The position numbers and the translations under genes were made by a program. From Caballeronia cordobensis (GTDB lineage Bacteria; Pseudomonadota; Gammaproteobacteria; Burkholderiales; Burkholderiaceae), in assembly GCF_001544575.2 (NCBI RefSeq), contig NZ_FCNY02000010.1:308748-372747 (forward strand): DNA of 64,000 bases. Reading direction: 5' to 3'. A model generated the notes under the pieces. The model did not search any database, was not told the DNA's origin, and saw only the letters and a list, made by a program, of their open reading frames with translations. Shown here piece by piece: positions 8,604 through 17,343 of the stretch (positions are counted from its first letter, which is position 1; every line of letters starts with the position of its first letter).

Positions 8604-9638
8604 ATGAAGGTTTCTGTCCTGCCGCTAGAGCGCGATATCGAGGCGACGAGCGGCGCCAATCTGCTTGACGCACTGCGCGCTCATGCGATCCCGATTTCGT
8701 ACAGCTGCATGGCAGGCCGTTGCGGCACATGTCGTTGCACCGTGGTCGCCGGCTCAGCCGTGACGCTCGGCACCGAAGCAGGCGGTTCGCGCGTCACGGG
8801 CGGCCAGTCCGTGCTCGCATGCTGCACGACGCTCATCGAGGATTGCGTGATCGAGATTCCTGAGGTCGACGAGATCGTGGTTCATCCGCCGAAGATACTC
8901 AAGGCGACGGTCATCGACATAGAAGACCTGACGCACGATATCAAACGGGTGCGGCTGGCATTGTCCAAACCATTCAACTTCTCTCCCGGTCAGTACGCGA
9001 ACGTGCAGTTCACGCCGGAACACGTCCGTCCTTACTCGATGGCGGGCACGGCGAACGGCCAGGAAGTGGAGTTTCATATACGGCTGGTGCCCAATGGGCG
9101 CGTGACGTCCTTCGTTGCGGCCGATCTCAAGCCGGGCGACGCAGTTCGCATTAGCGGACCTCTGGGTACCGCCTACCTTCGCAGAAAGTCGGATGACCCG
9201 GTTCTGTGCATTGCCGGTGGTACCGGGCTTGCGCCGATCCTGTCAATTGTTCGCGGCATGGCCGAGTCGCAGACAAGCCGGCCGATCCATCTGTATTTCG
9301 GCGTGCGTTCCAAAGCGGACGTCTATGGCACCCACTGGCTCGACGCGTTGCGCGAATGCCTGCCCGGCCTGCGTGTCCATGTCGTGCTGGCTTCCGGCGA
9401 ACAGCGCGTTCCGTATCGCACGGGCATGGTGACCGATGCTGTCGACGGCGACTGGGACACGCTCGACGGATGGCGCGCGTATGTGGCGGGCGCGCCGGCG
9501 ATGGTCGACGCTTCGTCCGCGCTGCTGCGCAGGAAGGGCGTCGACCCCGGCCGGATTTACGCCGATGCTTTTCATGCAAGCGAGTCTCGATCAAGCAGTT
9601 CCCAGTTGCCGCACCAGAGGAGACGTCATCATGAATGA
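8604..9638 (+). CDS. Oxygenase reductase component: [2Fe-2S] ferredoxin + FAD/NAD(P) domains (NagAa-like)
   Basis: This is the electron-input subunit of the Rieske oxygenase encoded next to it. The N-terminal plant-type [2Fe-2S] domain carries CMAGRCGTCRC (Cys 35, 40, 43) and a fourth Cys near residue 73. The FAD-binding domain has RPYSMA, and the NAD(P) domain has CIAGGTGLAPILSIV. Domain order (ferredoxin first, then FNR) and size (344 aa) match NagAa/NahAa-type reductases. It overlaps the oxygenase alpha gene by 8 bases, so the two are translationally coupled. It is the first gene after the divergent LysR promoter. In the known system NADH electrons pass from this protein to the small Rieske ferredoxin encoded at the end of the set. 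The last 20 or so residues are polar and serine-rich and probably disordered. Confidence 0.9.
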   Translation: MKVSVLPLERDIEATSGANLLDALRAHAIPISYSCMAGRCGTCRCTVVAGSAVTLGTEAGGSRVTGGQSVLACCTTLIEDCVIEIPEVDEIVVHPPKILKATVIDIEDLTHDIKRVRLALSKPFNFSPGQYANVQFTPEHVRPYSMAGTANGQEVEFHIRLVPNGRVTSFVAADLKPGDAVRISGPLGTAYLRRKSDDPVLCIAGGTGLAPILSIVRGMAESQTSRPIHLYFGVRSKADVYGTHWLDALRECLPGLRVHVVLASGEQRVPYRTGMVTDAVDGDWDTLDGWRAYVAGAPAMVDASSALLRRKGVDPGRIYADAFHASESRSSSSQLPHQRRRHHE

Positions 9639-10887
9639 GAGCCCGATCGACTTTATCCGGCCTGTCTGGAAGGGGGACGATACCAGCCATATTCCGTTCT
9701 GGGCGTATAGCCAGGAAGCGATCTACCGGAAGGAGCTCGATCGTTTCTTCTATTCCGGTCACTGGTGCTACGTGGGTCTGGAAGCGGAGATTCCCAACGC
9801 CGGTGACTTCAAGCGCACGTCCATCGGCGAGCGCTCGGTGATCGTGACGCGCTCTCAGGATGGCGAAGTAGCTGTGGTGGAAAACGTGTGCGCGCATCGC
9901 GGCGTGCGCTTCTGCCGGGACAAGTTCGGCAATCGAAAAGACCTGACGTGTCCATATCACCAGTGGAACTATGACCTTAAGGGCAATCTGATCGGTGTGC
10001 CGTTCCGGCGAGGCGTGAAGGCGGACGGCAGGGTCAACGGCGGCATGCCTGCGGACTTTGATCCGAAACAGCATGGTCTGACGCAACTGAAAGTGGCGAC
10101 CCGCAACGGTGTGATCTTCGCTTCCTTCGACCACGATGTCGAGCCGCTCGAAGCATTCCTCGGACCGTCGATCCTTGCGCTATTTGACCGCGTATTCGAC
10201 GGACGGAAGCTGAAGATTCTAGGCTACAACCGGCAGCGAATTCCGGCAAATTGGAAGTTCATGCAGGAGAACATCAAGGATCCGTATCACGCGGGCTTGC
10301 TGCATACCTGGTTCCTCACGTTCGGACTGTGGCGCGCTGACAGCAAGGCAGCGCTAAAGATGGACGAGAAGTTTCGCCACGCTGCAATGATCGGCGTGCG
10401 CGGTGCACAGGGAAAGAGCGAAGTGACCAAGGGCGTGTCGAGCTTCAAGGAAGAAATGAAACTGAACGACGACCGCTTTCTCGACATCGTTCACGAACCG
10501 TGGTGGGGCGATCTGACCGTCGCCATGCTGACGATCTTCCCGAGCCTCATCATCCAGCAGCAGATCAATTCGGTGTCGACGCGCCAGATCGTGCCGAACG
10601 GCGTCGGATCGTTCGATTTCGTCTGGACGCACTTCGGCTTCGAGGACGACAGCGAGGAGATGACGCGCCGGCGTTTGCGCCAGGCGAATCTCTTCGGCCC
10701 GGCGGGATTCGTGTCGGCCGACGACGGTGAGGTCATCGAGTTCTCGCAGGAAGGCGTCGAACAAAAGCCGTTCTATCGGGCGCTCGCACAACTCGGCGGA
10801 CGGGATATCGCCGATGCCGATCACAACGTCAGCGAGACCCTGATTCGGGGCATGTTCGAGTACTGGCGCAAGGTGATGGAGATTTGA
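9631..10887 (+). CDS. Rieske ring-hydroxylating oxygenase, alpha subunit (salicylate 5-hydroxylase NagG-like)
   Basis: This is the catalytic large subunit that activates O2 and hydroxylates an aromatic acid. The Rieske cluster ligands are C87 and H89 (CAHRG) and C107 and H110 (CPYHQW). The mononuclear iron site is D217, H220, H225 in KDPYHAGLLH, with D217 also the usual electron bridge between subunits. The length of 418 aa is right for the family. The ATG at 9631 follows an AGAGGAGA ribosome site and overlaps the reductase stop; a longer in-frame extension upstream is a shadow. The gene order reductase-alpha-beta-ferredoxin, a NahR-type regulator and an adjacent gentisate dioxygenase together point to salicylate 5-hydroxylase, as in the nag operon of Ralstonia. 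A related substrate such as an anthranilate or a substituted benzoate cannot be excluded. Confidence 0.9.
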   Translation: MNESPIDFIRPVWKGDDTSHIPFWAYSQEAIYRKELDRFFYSGHWCYVGLEAEIPNAGDFKRTSIGERSVIVTRSQDGEVAVVENVCAHRGVRFCRDKFGNRKDLTCPYHQWNYDLKGNLIGVPFRRGVKADGRVNGGMPADFDPKQHGLTQLKVATRNGVIFASFDHDVEPLEAFLGPSILALFDRVFDGRKLKILGYNRQRIPANWKFMQENIKDPYHAGLLHTWFLTFGLWRADSKAALKMDEKFRHAAMIGVRGAQGKSEVTKGVSSFKEEMKLNDDRFLDIVHEPWWGDLTVAMLTIFPSLIIQQQINSVSTRQIVPNGVGSFDFVWTHFGFEDDSEEMTRRRLRQANLFGPAGFVSADDGEVIEFSQEGVEQKPFYRALAQLGGRDIADADHNVSETLIRGMFEYWRKVMEI

Positions 10888-10888
10888 C

Positions 10889-11362
10889 ATGCTCGATTTC
10901 GAGACCTATCAGGAACTTATCGGGCTTTACGCCGAGTATGCGGCCGTGCTGGACAGCGCCGACTGGGATCGCTGGCCTGAATTCTTTACCGACGAGTGCC
11001 TGTACCGCGTTCAGCCTCGCGAGAACTTCGATCGAGGCCTTCCGCTCGCAACGATGTCCTTCGAAAGCAAGGGCATGTTGAAAGACCGGGTGTATGGCAT
11101 GACAGAAACGATCTTCCATGACCCGTACTACCAGAGGCATGTCGTCGGCGCACCCATCGTCCGGGAAGTCGACAGCCGTCATATCCGGTCGGAAGCGAAC
11201 TACGCCGTGTTTCGTACGAAGCAGGACGAGTTGACCACCGTATTCAACGTCGGCCGCTATATCGATGTCATTCAGCGCACGCCGCAAGGCCTCAGGTTGA
11301 AAAGCCGAACCTGCGTGTTCGACAGCGAAATGGTCGCGAACTCGCTCATCTATCCGATTTGA
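10889..11362 (+). CDS. Ring-hydroxylating oxygenase, beta subunit (NagH-like)
   Basis: This small structural subunit of the alpha3beta3 oxygenase has the SnoaL/NTF2-like fold. The segment YAAVLDSADWDRWPEFFTDECLYRV near the N-terminus is the family's conserved helix-plus-strand, shown here only for its Asp-Trp pairs. The 157-aa length matches salicylate-5-hydroxylase beta subunits of about 160 aa and is shorter than naphthalene-dioxygenase beta subunits. The start follows the alpha stop by one base, with GGAG upstream. It has no catalytic metal site and contributes to hexamer assembly. The sequence QEN/REN-type loops that vary between members do not allow a substrate to be named. Confidence 0.86.
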   Translation: MLDFETYQELIGLYAEYAAVLDSADWDRWPEFFTDECLYRVQPRENFDRGLPLATMSFESKGMLKDRVYGMTETIFHDPYYQRHVVGAPIVREVDSRHIRSEANYAVFRTKQDELTTVFNVGRYIDVIQRTPQGLRLKSRTCVFDSEMVANSLIYPI

Positions 11363-11370
11363 GGTGCTCG

Positions 11371-11691
11371 ATGACAAAGACCTGGGCGAAAGTGATCGAG
11401 CTTGCTGCGGTGCCCGCCGATGACGTGACCGCGGTTACCTCAGAGGGCCGGGAGATTGCACTCTATAGCGTCGACGGCTCGGTCTACGCGACCGACAATA
11501 TCTGCACGCACGGCCACGCGCGGTTATGCGACGGCTTTCTCGATGGCCACGAGATCGAATGTCCGCTGCATCAGGGAAGGTTCGATGTGCGCAACGGTAA
11601 GGCCATGTGCGCGCCGCTCTCCGTGGATATCCGGACCTACCCCGTGCGGATAGAGGAGGGCCAGGTCTACATCGAACTGGAAGACGCCTGA
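11371..11691 (+). CDS. Rieske [2Fe-2S] ferredoxin of the oxygenase (NagAb-like)
   Basis: This soluble electron carrier sits between the reductase and the oxygenase alpha subunit. The Rieske ligands are visible as CTHGH and CPLHQGRFD, separated by the usual 16-17 residues. The 106-aa size is standard. The ATG at 11371 is preceded by GAGGTG, and the upstream TTG that lengthens the frame is less likely. It closes the first transcription block of the cluster; the gap of about 160 bases that follows contains a palindrome and may carry its own promoter for the ring-cleavage genes. Confidence 0.92.
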   Translation: MTKTWAKVIELAAVPADDVTAVTSEGREIALYSVDGSVYATDNICTHGHARLCDGFLDGHEIECPLHQGRFDVRNGKAMCAPLSVDIRTYPVRIEEGQVYIELEDA

Positions 11692-11763
11692 TCCTTGCTT
11701 GGGAAAAATGGAAGAACAGTGTGTCAGGACATTCCATTTATTTTTTCGGATGCCTATCCAATA

Positions 11764-11773
11764 TATCGCGATA
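11764..11773. promoter_or_regulatory. Palindrome in the promoter gap before the gentisate dioxygenase gene
   Basis: TATCGCGATA is a perfect 10-base palindrome. It is flanked by CTATC on the left (about 11756) and ATAG on the right, giving a wider imperfect dyad. It lies in the 163-base gap between the Rieske ferredoxin and gentisate dioxygenase genes. A locally AT-rich stretch is at about 11728-11740. It may mark a second promoter or operator in the catabolic cluster. No regulator is assigned. Confidence 0.3.
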
Positions 11774-11854
11774 GATAGGGCACGGCGCTTCATCCATCGT
11801 CACAGTGAAAGCCCTTTCACCTATCGCCGCCCCACGTTACAGAGGGAGTTCGCC

Positions 11855-12922
11855 ATGAGCGCGCACGCAGACAGCGCCGTAAGAGCGCAGGAATCAGACC
11901 GTTCGGTTTCATATCGGGAACGACTCGCAGCACTCAACGTCGCACCGCTGTGGGACGTCCTGAAAGGGCTTGTCCCCAATGAGCCGCGACCGAAGGCCAG
12001 GCCGCATGCGTGGAAGTGGGCCGTGATGCGCGACCGGCTAATCGAATCCGGCGCTGTGGTGAGCGCGGAAGAAGCGGAGCGGCGCGTTCTGATGCTGATG
12101 AATCCCGGGTTGGAAGGTTTGCCTAATGCGACCGATACGATCTATGCCGGCCTCCAACTGATTCTTCCGGGTGAGATAGCGCGGGCACATCGTCATAGCC
12201 AGTCTGCGTTGCGCTTCGTGCTCGAAGGCACGGGCGGCTATACGTCGGTTGACGGCGTTCGCACTGAAATGCTGCGCGGCGATTTCATCGTGACGCCCGC
12301 GTGGACGTGGCACGACCACGGCAACGACGGCGATGGACCTGTCGTCTGGCTGGACGGACTCGACGTTCCGCTCGTCAGTTTCCTGCGGGCCGGATTTCGC
12401 GAGGAATACGAGGAATCGAATCAGTTTCCCCGCACTGGCGAATCCGATCAGGTGCTGACACGTTACTCCGACGCATTGCTGCCGATCGATAGCAGCCACG
12501 CTGGGCCGACATCGCCGATCTTCAACTATCCCTATGCGCGCACGCGCGAGGTGCTCGACCGGCTCGCGCGCTACTCGGACGTCGATGCCTGTCACGGCGT
12601 CAACGTTCGCTACGCCAACCCGCTCACCGGCGGCTGGGCCATCCCGACCATTGCCGCGTCGATGCGCCTGATTCCGCGTGGCCTTACCACGGAGTTCTTC
12701 CGATCGGTGGAGGGTACGGTCATCGTCGGCGTCGAGGGTTCGCCTGCCGTCGAGATAGAAGGTGCCGGGCGCTTAGATATCGCCGAGAACGACGTCTTCA
12801 TCGTGCCGGGATGGAGCCGCTGGCGCATGAGTGCCGGCGACATCAGCGACGCCGTGATGTTCACTTACTCCGATCGTCCCGTGTACGAGAAGCTCGGCCT
12901 TTACCGCGAAACGCGCGGTTGA
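11855..12922 (+). CDS. Gentisate 1,2-dioxygenase (bicupin)
   Basis: This Fe(II) extradiol-type enzyme opens the ring of gentisate (2,5-dihydroxybenzoate) to maleylpyruvate. The N-terminal cupin shows the iron ligands in HRHSQSALRFVLEG and, further on, the His in TWHDHGN. A second, less conserved cupin is in the C-terminal half (SVEGTVIVGVEG to IVPGWSRWRM). The length of 355 aa matches gentisate dioxygenases of about 345-350 aa. The ATG at 11855 has an AGAGGGAG ribosome site, and the longer in-frame start near 11699 would run into the preceding gene. Position after a salicylate-5-hydroxylase-like set fits, since salicylate 5-hydroxylation yields gentisate. A close alternative is 1-hydroxy-2-naphthoate or salicylate 1,2-dioxygenase, which are homologous bicupins. 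The context favours gentisate. Confidence 0.87.
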   Translation: MSAHADSAVRAQESDRSVSYRERLAALNVAPLWDVLKGLVPNEPRPKARPHAWKWAVMRDRLIESGAVVSAEEAERRVLMLMNPGLEGLPNATDTIYAGLQLILPGEIARAHRHSQSALRFVLEGTGGYTSVDGVRTEMLRGDFIVTPAWTWHDHGNDGDGPVVWLDGLDVPLVSFLRAGFREEYEESNQFPRTGESDQVLTRYSDALLPIDSSHAGPTSPIFNYPYARTREVLDRLARYSDVDACHGVNVRYANPLTGGWAIPTIAASMRLIPRGLTTEFFRSVEGTVIVGVEGSPAVEIEGAGRLDIAENDVFIVPGWSRWRMSAGDISDAVMFTYSDRPVYEKLGLYRETRG

Positions 12923-12945
12923 CTCACCCTGACGCAGGATAAGCC

Positions 12946-13803
12946 ATGAAGATTTGCCGCTTCAACGATAACCGTATTGGCGTTGTCCGTGGGGACAGGA
13001 TTCACGACATCACGCCGCTGTTCCACGCTCTGGGTGAGCCGGGCTGGCCATATCCGCCTTACGACTGGATCATCGGAAACTTTCCTCGTATCGAGGACCA
13101 GATCGAAACGTTTCTTCGCCACGCGGATACGGTGCGGCTGTCGGCGGCCAAGCTGCTCGCGCCGGTCGCCAATCCGGGCAAGATCATCGGGGCGCCGATC
13201 AATTACCGCGATCATATCGACGAGGCCAATGCGGATCAGCAGATCGCACACGGTAAGACCTTCACCACGCTCGAACAGTTTGGTTTGTTCATCAAGGCAC
13301 CGACGTCGCTGAACGGACCCGAAGGTATCGTCGAGTTTCCGTTTCCGGACCGCCGCACCGATCACGAGGTGGAACTCGGCGTGGTCATCGGCAGGCGGGC
13401 CAAGAAAGTCTCGAGAGAGAAGGCGCTCGATTACGTGTTCGGTTACTGCGTGGCGCTGGACATGACGGTGCGCGGTCCCGAATTCGCGGGCTTCCGCAAG
13501 TCGGCGGATACGTTCGCGGTTATCGGTCCGTGGATCACGACCGTCGACGAGATCGAGGATCCCAACACGCTCGACCTGGAACTTACGGTCAATGACGCGC
13601 CGCGCCAGAAGTCCAATACGCAGTACCTGATCTACAACGTTCAGCGGCTCATCGAATACGCATCGGCGATGTACACGCTGCATCCGGGCGACGTCATCAT
13701 GACCGGCACGCCGGCGGGCGTCGGCCCCGTGACGCCCGGCGACGTCGTCAAGGCGCGCGTCGAAGGCCTTGGCGACTTGACGATCCGGATGGCGCGGTCA
13801 TGA
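12946..13803 (+). CDS. Fumarylacetoacetate-hydrolase-family enzyme (fumaryl- or maleylpyruvate hydrolase)
   Basis: This Mg-dependent C-C hydrolase acts after gentisate dioxygenase. The metal-binding acidic residues are in the DHEVELGVVIG segment, with a further Asp in ALDMTVRG. The substrate loop APINYRDHIDEAN and the GTPAGVGP motif near the end are typical of the family. At 285 aa it is longer than the short fumarylpyruvate hydrolases of about 190 aa found in nag operons and resembles the longer FAH branch. It follows gentisate dioxygenase by 23 bases. No maleylpyruvate isomerase gene was found in the window. Either this enzyme hydrolyses maleylpyruvate directly, or the isomerase is encoded elsewhere or supplied by glutathione chemistry. 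The family assignment is firm; the exact substrate is inferred. Confidence 0.87.
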   Translation: MKICRFNDNRIGVVRGDRIHDITPLFHALGEPGWPYPPYDWIIGNFPRIEDQIETFLRHADTVRLSAAKLLAPVANPGKIIGAPINYRDHIDEANADQQIAHGKTFTTLEQFGLFIKAPTSLNGPEGIVEFPFPDRRTDHEVELGVVIGRRAKKVSREKALDYVFGYCVALDMTVRGPEFAGFRKSADTFAVIGPWITTVDEIEDPNTLDLELTVNDAPRQKSNTQYLIYNVQRLIEYASAMYTLHPGDVIMTGTPAGVGPVTPGDVVKARVEGLGDLTIRMARS

Positions 13804-14130
13804 GCCCGGAGACATCTCACAGGTGGGTGCCGGCGGCGGAACGATCCTGGTCGAGACGCTCCGGCGTCGTCACGTCGTGCGTGGACCGGATTACGGCTCC
13901 GGCGTTGCTGATGCGCGGCAAGGCGCCATTCATGTGACCGGTCCGGCGTAGGGCGCGACGCTGCCCAGCATGACCGTGGTGGCGGGCGCTCGAGCCCTGC
14001 ATCTTCGACAGCAACTAGCGTGTACCGAACAACACCATTGAAGAGACCGACCCGGCTCAAAAACAGGCATCCCACAAGAGGACGACTGCTCCACGGAGTC
14101 CGTCGGGGCAGCAATACTGGAGGAAGACAA
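13804..14130 (+). other. Gap of 327 bases between the hydrolase and transporter genes
   Basis: No convincing gene is seen. A 45-codon frame starts at the ATG overlapping the hydrolase stop (13800), and a neighbouring frame reads QVGAGGGTILVETLRRR, which looks like a coding remnant. Neither has a recognisable domain. The downstream part (about 14020-14130) probably holds the transporter leader; the ribosome site GGAGGAAG lies at 14119-14126. Confidence 0.4.
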
Positions 14131-15477
14131 ATGAAACACAAGCTGACGAAGGCCACGAACGAGGGCCGAATGAGCTCGTTCCAGAAGATGGTGCTCGTCG
14201 TATGCGTCGCGCTGAGCATGCTGGATGGCTTCGATGTGCTGGCCGTCGCGTTTTCGGCATCGCACTTGGCATCGGACTGGCATCTCAATGGTAGCCAGCT
14301 CGGCGCGTTGCTCAGCGCCGGCCTGTTCGGCATGGCGGCCGGAGGCTTCATCGTTGCACCGTGCGCCGATCGCATCGGGCGCCGGCCGCTCGTGCTGCTG
14401 TGCCTGCTTGCGATCGTCGCGGGCATGCTGGCTTCCGCATGTGCTCAGACGTTGGAACAACTTGTGGCATTGCGCGTCATGACGGGACTCGGCATCGGCG
14501 GCATGATGGTGAGCGTCGCGGTCATCGCCTCGGAGTACGCGTCCGACAAGTGGAGAAGCGCAGCGATCAGCATGCAGTCGGCCGGCTATACGCTCGGCGC
14601 GACGCTGGGCGGCGCTGTGAGCGCACTGCTGTTGGCACGCTATGGCTGGCGAAGCGCCTTCCTGTTTGGCGGCATCAGCACGGCGCTGGTGATTCCGCTT
14701 GCATGGTACGGCCTTCCCGAGTCCCTGGACCTGATTGCACGGCGACCACAACGTGCGCTGGACAAGGTGAACGCCATCTTGCGGCGCATGAAGCAGGACA
14801 CGATCGATGAACTGCCGCGCATCGAGGACTCTCGGGAAGCAAGCGCTGGGTCGGACGAACTGACCATGGCGCCGTCGCTGATCGTGTTGCGGACGCTCCT
14901 GATCTGGCTTGCCTTCGCGCTTGTGATGGCCGGATTCTATTTCGTCATGAGCTGGACGCCGAGGCTTCTGGTCCAGGCGGGCATGTCCGCTTCGCAAGGC
15001 GTGACCGGCGGTGTCCTGCTGAATGCGGGCGGCATTATCGGGTGCACGTTGTTCAGCCTGGTCTCGGGCCGCGGGAAACTTAGAACGCTGCTGACCACGG
15101 CTCTGGTGGTCAGCGGCGTGCTGCTCTTGATGTTCGGTGCGAACGCTTCGCAACTCCAGTTCGCCATGCCGGCAGCGATCGCACTGGGCGCCGCGATTAC
15201 CGCATGCGTCGGCGGCCTTTATTCGCTGACGCCGCTTCTCTATCCGCCGAAAACTCGCGCCACCGGCGTGGGTTGGGCAGTCGGCATGGGCAGACTCGGC
15301 GCGATCGCGGCACCGCTCCTCGTCGGCATGCTGATCGACCACGGCTGGCAGGTCCATAACCTTTACTACCTGTTCGCAGCGCCATTTCTGCTGGCAGTTA
15401 TCCCTGTAGCGGCCATCTTCTTCTTCATGAAGCGACAGAAGCACTGGCGTCATTCCGATGCAGTCGAAGCCGTCTAA
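14131..15477 (+). CDS. MFS transporter, aromatic acid:H+ symporter (AAHS) family
   Basis: This inner-membrane permease is for an aromatic carboxylate such as salicylate, gentisate or a hydroxybenzoate. About 12 transmembrane helices are visible in 448 aa. The first helix carries the DGFDVL motif, whose two aspartates are characteristic of PcaK/BenK/GenK-type transporters, and the helix 2-3 loop has the ADRIGRRP MFS signature. The ATG at 14131 has a strong GGAGGAAG ribosome site; the longer frame upstream lacks one. The gene lies between the gentisate-cleavage enzymes and a porin, completing an import-and-degrade set. The exact substrate follows from context only. Confidence 0.9.
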   Translation: MKHKLTKATNEGRMSSFQKMVLVVCVALSMLDGFDVLAVAFSASHLASDWHLNGSQLGALLSAGLFGMAAGGFIVAPCADRIGRRPLVLLCLLAIVAGMLASACAQTLEQLVALRVMTGLGIGGMMVSVAVIASEYASDKWRSAAISMQSAGYTLGATLGGAVSALLLARYGWRSAFLFGGISTALVIPLAWYGLPESLDLIARRPQRALDKVNAILRRMKQDTIDELPRIEDSREASAGSDELTMAPSLIVLRTLLIWLAFALVMAGFYFVMSWTPRLLVQAGMSASQGVTGGVLLNAGGIIGCTLFSLVSGRGKLRTLLTTALVVSGVLLLMFGANASQLQFAMPAAIALGAAITACVGGLYSLTPLLYPPKTRATGVGWAVGMGRLGAIAAPLLVGMLIDHGWQVHNLYYLFAAPFLLAVIPVAAIFFFMKRQKHWRHSDAVEAV

Positions 15478-15535
15478 TTCCCATACGAGAACGGCGCAAT
15501 CCGCTTATCGATTCACCACTTTGTTTGGAAATCAC

Positions 15536-16672
15536 ATGAAAAGGACTTGCCTGGTTGCGGCGGGAGCCGTCTGCTTGCTTGCGGGAGCCGCACACGCGCA
15601 AAGCTCCGTCACGCTTTACGGCATCATCGACACAGGGCTCGAATATGTTTCCCATGCGAATGCGTCGGGCGACCGCGTTATTCGCATGCCCGCCATCACC
15701 GGCTCACTGCCTTCGCGATGGGGCCTTCGCGGCAGCGAGGATCTTGGCGGGGGATATCGCGCGCTATTTGTTCTCGAAAACGGCTTCAACGTGCGCGCGG
15801 GCGATGCGGGTCAAGGCGGCCGTCTTTTCGGACGGCAAGCCTGGGTAGGCCTCGGTTCGGAATACGGCACGCTGACGTTCGGCCGTCAGTACACGATGAC
15901 GTTCTACGCGCTGCTCGAGAACGACGTGATGGGTCCGGCCATCTACAGTCTCGGATCGCTGGACAGCTACATTCCGAATGCCCGAAGCGACAACACCATC
16001 GCCTACAAGGGAACATTCGCGGGATTCACGCTCGGCGCAACCTATTCATTCGGGCGCGACGCGGCAGGAACCGGCAATTCGCCCGGACAGGGCACGTGCG
16101 CCGGATCGGTGCCAGGCGACTTCCAGCAATGTCACCAGTGGTCCGTGATGGCCAAGTACGACACGCGCAATTTTGGCGCGGTGGTCAGCTATGACCAGCA
16201 ACGGGGTGGTACGAACGCAGCCGCCAACTTCTTTGATGGCGTGGCGACGACACCGATTCCCAGCAGCGGCGACAAGGACACACGGGCTCAGGCCAATGCG
16301 TACGTCAAATTCTTCGGCGCGACGATCTCGGGCGGATGGCTTGGACGCTGGGTCGATCCGGCGGCGCAAGCAGCCGCGAGCGTCAAGTCGAACATTTTCT
16401 ATCTGGGCGCCAGCTACGTCATCACGCCTTCTCTCTATGTCGATGGAGCGGTCTACCGGATTCTCAATCACGATCACGACACTAGAGCGACGCTCAGTAC
16501 GATTCGCGGCATCTATTCCCTATCGAAACGAACGGCCGTCTACGCGCAGGTTGGCTTTCTTGGCAATAGCGCGAGGGCGAGATATACGCTGAGCGCCGGT
16601 GGCCCGGGAACGACGCCGCCGCCGGGGGCGAATCAGACCGGCGTCATGATGGGGCTTCGACAGCTCTTTTGA
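15536..16672 (+). CDS. Outer-membrane porin (Gram-negative OmpC-like), catabolic-cluster copy
   Basis: This is a beta-barrel channel for diffusion of the aromatic substrate across the outer membrane. The signal peptide starts at the ATG at 15536 (MKRTCLVAAGAVCLLAGAAHA), and the mature protein begins QSSVTLYG. Family marks are LRGSEDLGGGYRALFVLENGF, GRQAWVGL, and a final Phe (GLRQLF). The length is 378 aa. It has the same architecture as the porin at 2156-3280 but differs through most loops, so it is a paralogue and not a recent duplicate. The gap to the permease stop is 58 bases, so co-transcription is likely. Confidence 0.93.
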   Translation: MKRTCLVAAGAVCLLAGAAHAQSSVTLYGIIDTGLEYVSHANASGDRVIRMPAITGSLPSRWGLRGSEDLGGGYRALFVLENGFNVRAGDAGQGGRLFGRQAWVGLGSEYGTLTFGRQYTMTFYALLENDVMGPAIYSLGSLDSYIPNARSDNTIAYKGTFAGFTLGATYSFGRDAAGTGNSPGQGTCAGSVPGDFQQCHQWSVMAKYDTRNFGAVVSYDQQRGGTNAAANFFDGVATTPIPSSGDKDTRAQANAYVKFFGATISGGWLGRWVDPAAQAAASVKSNIFYLGASYVITPSLYVDGAVYRILNHDHDTRATLSTIRGIYSLSKRTAVYAQVGFLGNSARARYTLSAGGPGTTPPPGANQTGVMMGLRQLF

Positions 16673-16790
16673 AGATCAGGCGTCCGGCGCTCACGAGTCT
16701 GAGGGCAAGGGAGAGCCGGACTTCCGAGGACGGAGCTTTCAGACCGGACAAGCGCCATCGTTGAAATCCCCCCAGACTTGGAGATACATA

Positions 16791-16967
16791 ATGAATGTCA
16801 GCTCTCAAACTGCGGCTTCACGGGCCTCGACGTTGAACGAACGTGCGGAGCGCTGGAACCGCTTTCGCTGGTCTTGGTCCCCCGCCACGTTTCAGTGGGA
16901 CTGGATGGACCATCACGAAGTGCCGCTCGAATCGCATCGCTCGAACGATGGAACCGAACGACGCTGA
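16791..16967 (+). CDS. Small hypothetical protein (58 aa)
   Basis: An open frame starts at the ATG at 16791 with a TTGGAGAT ribosome site eight bases upstream. The product is polar, basic and rich in Trp (five in the middle third), with no membrane segment or known motif. It stands alone between the porin and the DUF4148 gene, and the rest of that gap (16673-16790 and 16968-17343) shows no gene. The ribosome site is the main support. It may equally be a chance frame. Confidence 0.3.
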   Translation: MNVSSQTAASRASTLNERAERWNRFRWSWSPATFQWDWMDHHEVPLESHRSNDGTERR

Positions 16968-17343
16968 TTGCTTACTCGATGATTTGGGCGATCGTTACCT
17001 TGGCTACCGGTTCGCGCACCGCAGGCTCAGGTTGCAGCGCAATCAGAAGTTGCGTGCAGGGTGCGCTAGCCTCGCGATTGAGCAGCACTGACCGGCGCGC
17101 CGGTGACGGCCGAGTTGGATGGGGCGGCCGTCGCGCATACGTAGCGAAGCTTGAGTAAGGCGGTGCGAGCGCCGGGTTACACCCTCCCGCCGTGCCGAAG
17201 CGCTCGTGGCATGGCGAGCGATTTTCCCATTTCTAGCGACAAACTGTCTCGCAAATCGGTATTTACCCTCATGAGACTAGCTCATAGAATTCGGGGGCAG
17301 CACTTAGAAGATGAATTGCTGCCACTCGAATCACGGAGGTTTC

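Noticed and set aside
11699..11854. Longer N-terminus for the gentisate dioxygenase from the upstream in-frame TTG
   Set aside because: The ATG at 11855 has a better ribosome site and gives the normal family length.
13930..15453. 507-codon minus-strand frame opposite the aromatic-acid transporter
   Set aside because: No start with ribosome site and no domain; shadow of the plus-strand permease.
16682..16721. Terminator after the second porin (GTCCGGC/GCCGGAC)
   Set aside because: The loop is about 26 bases and no T-run follows, so it is not convincing.
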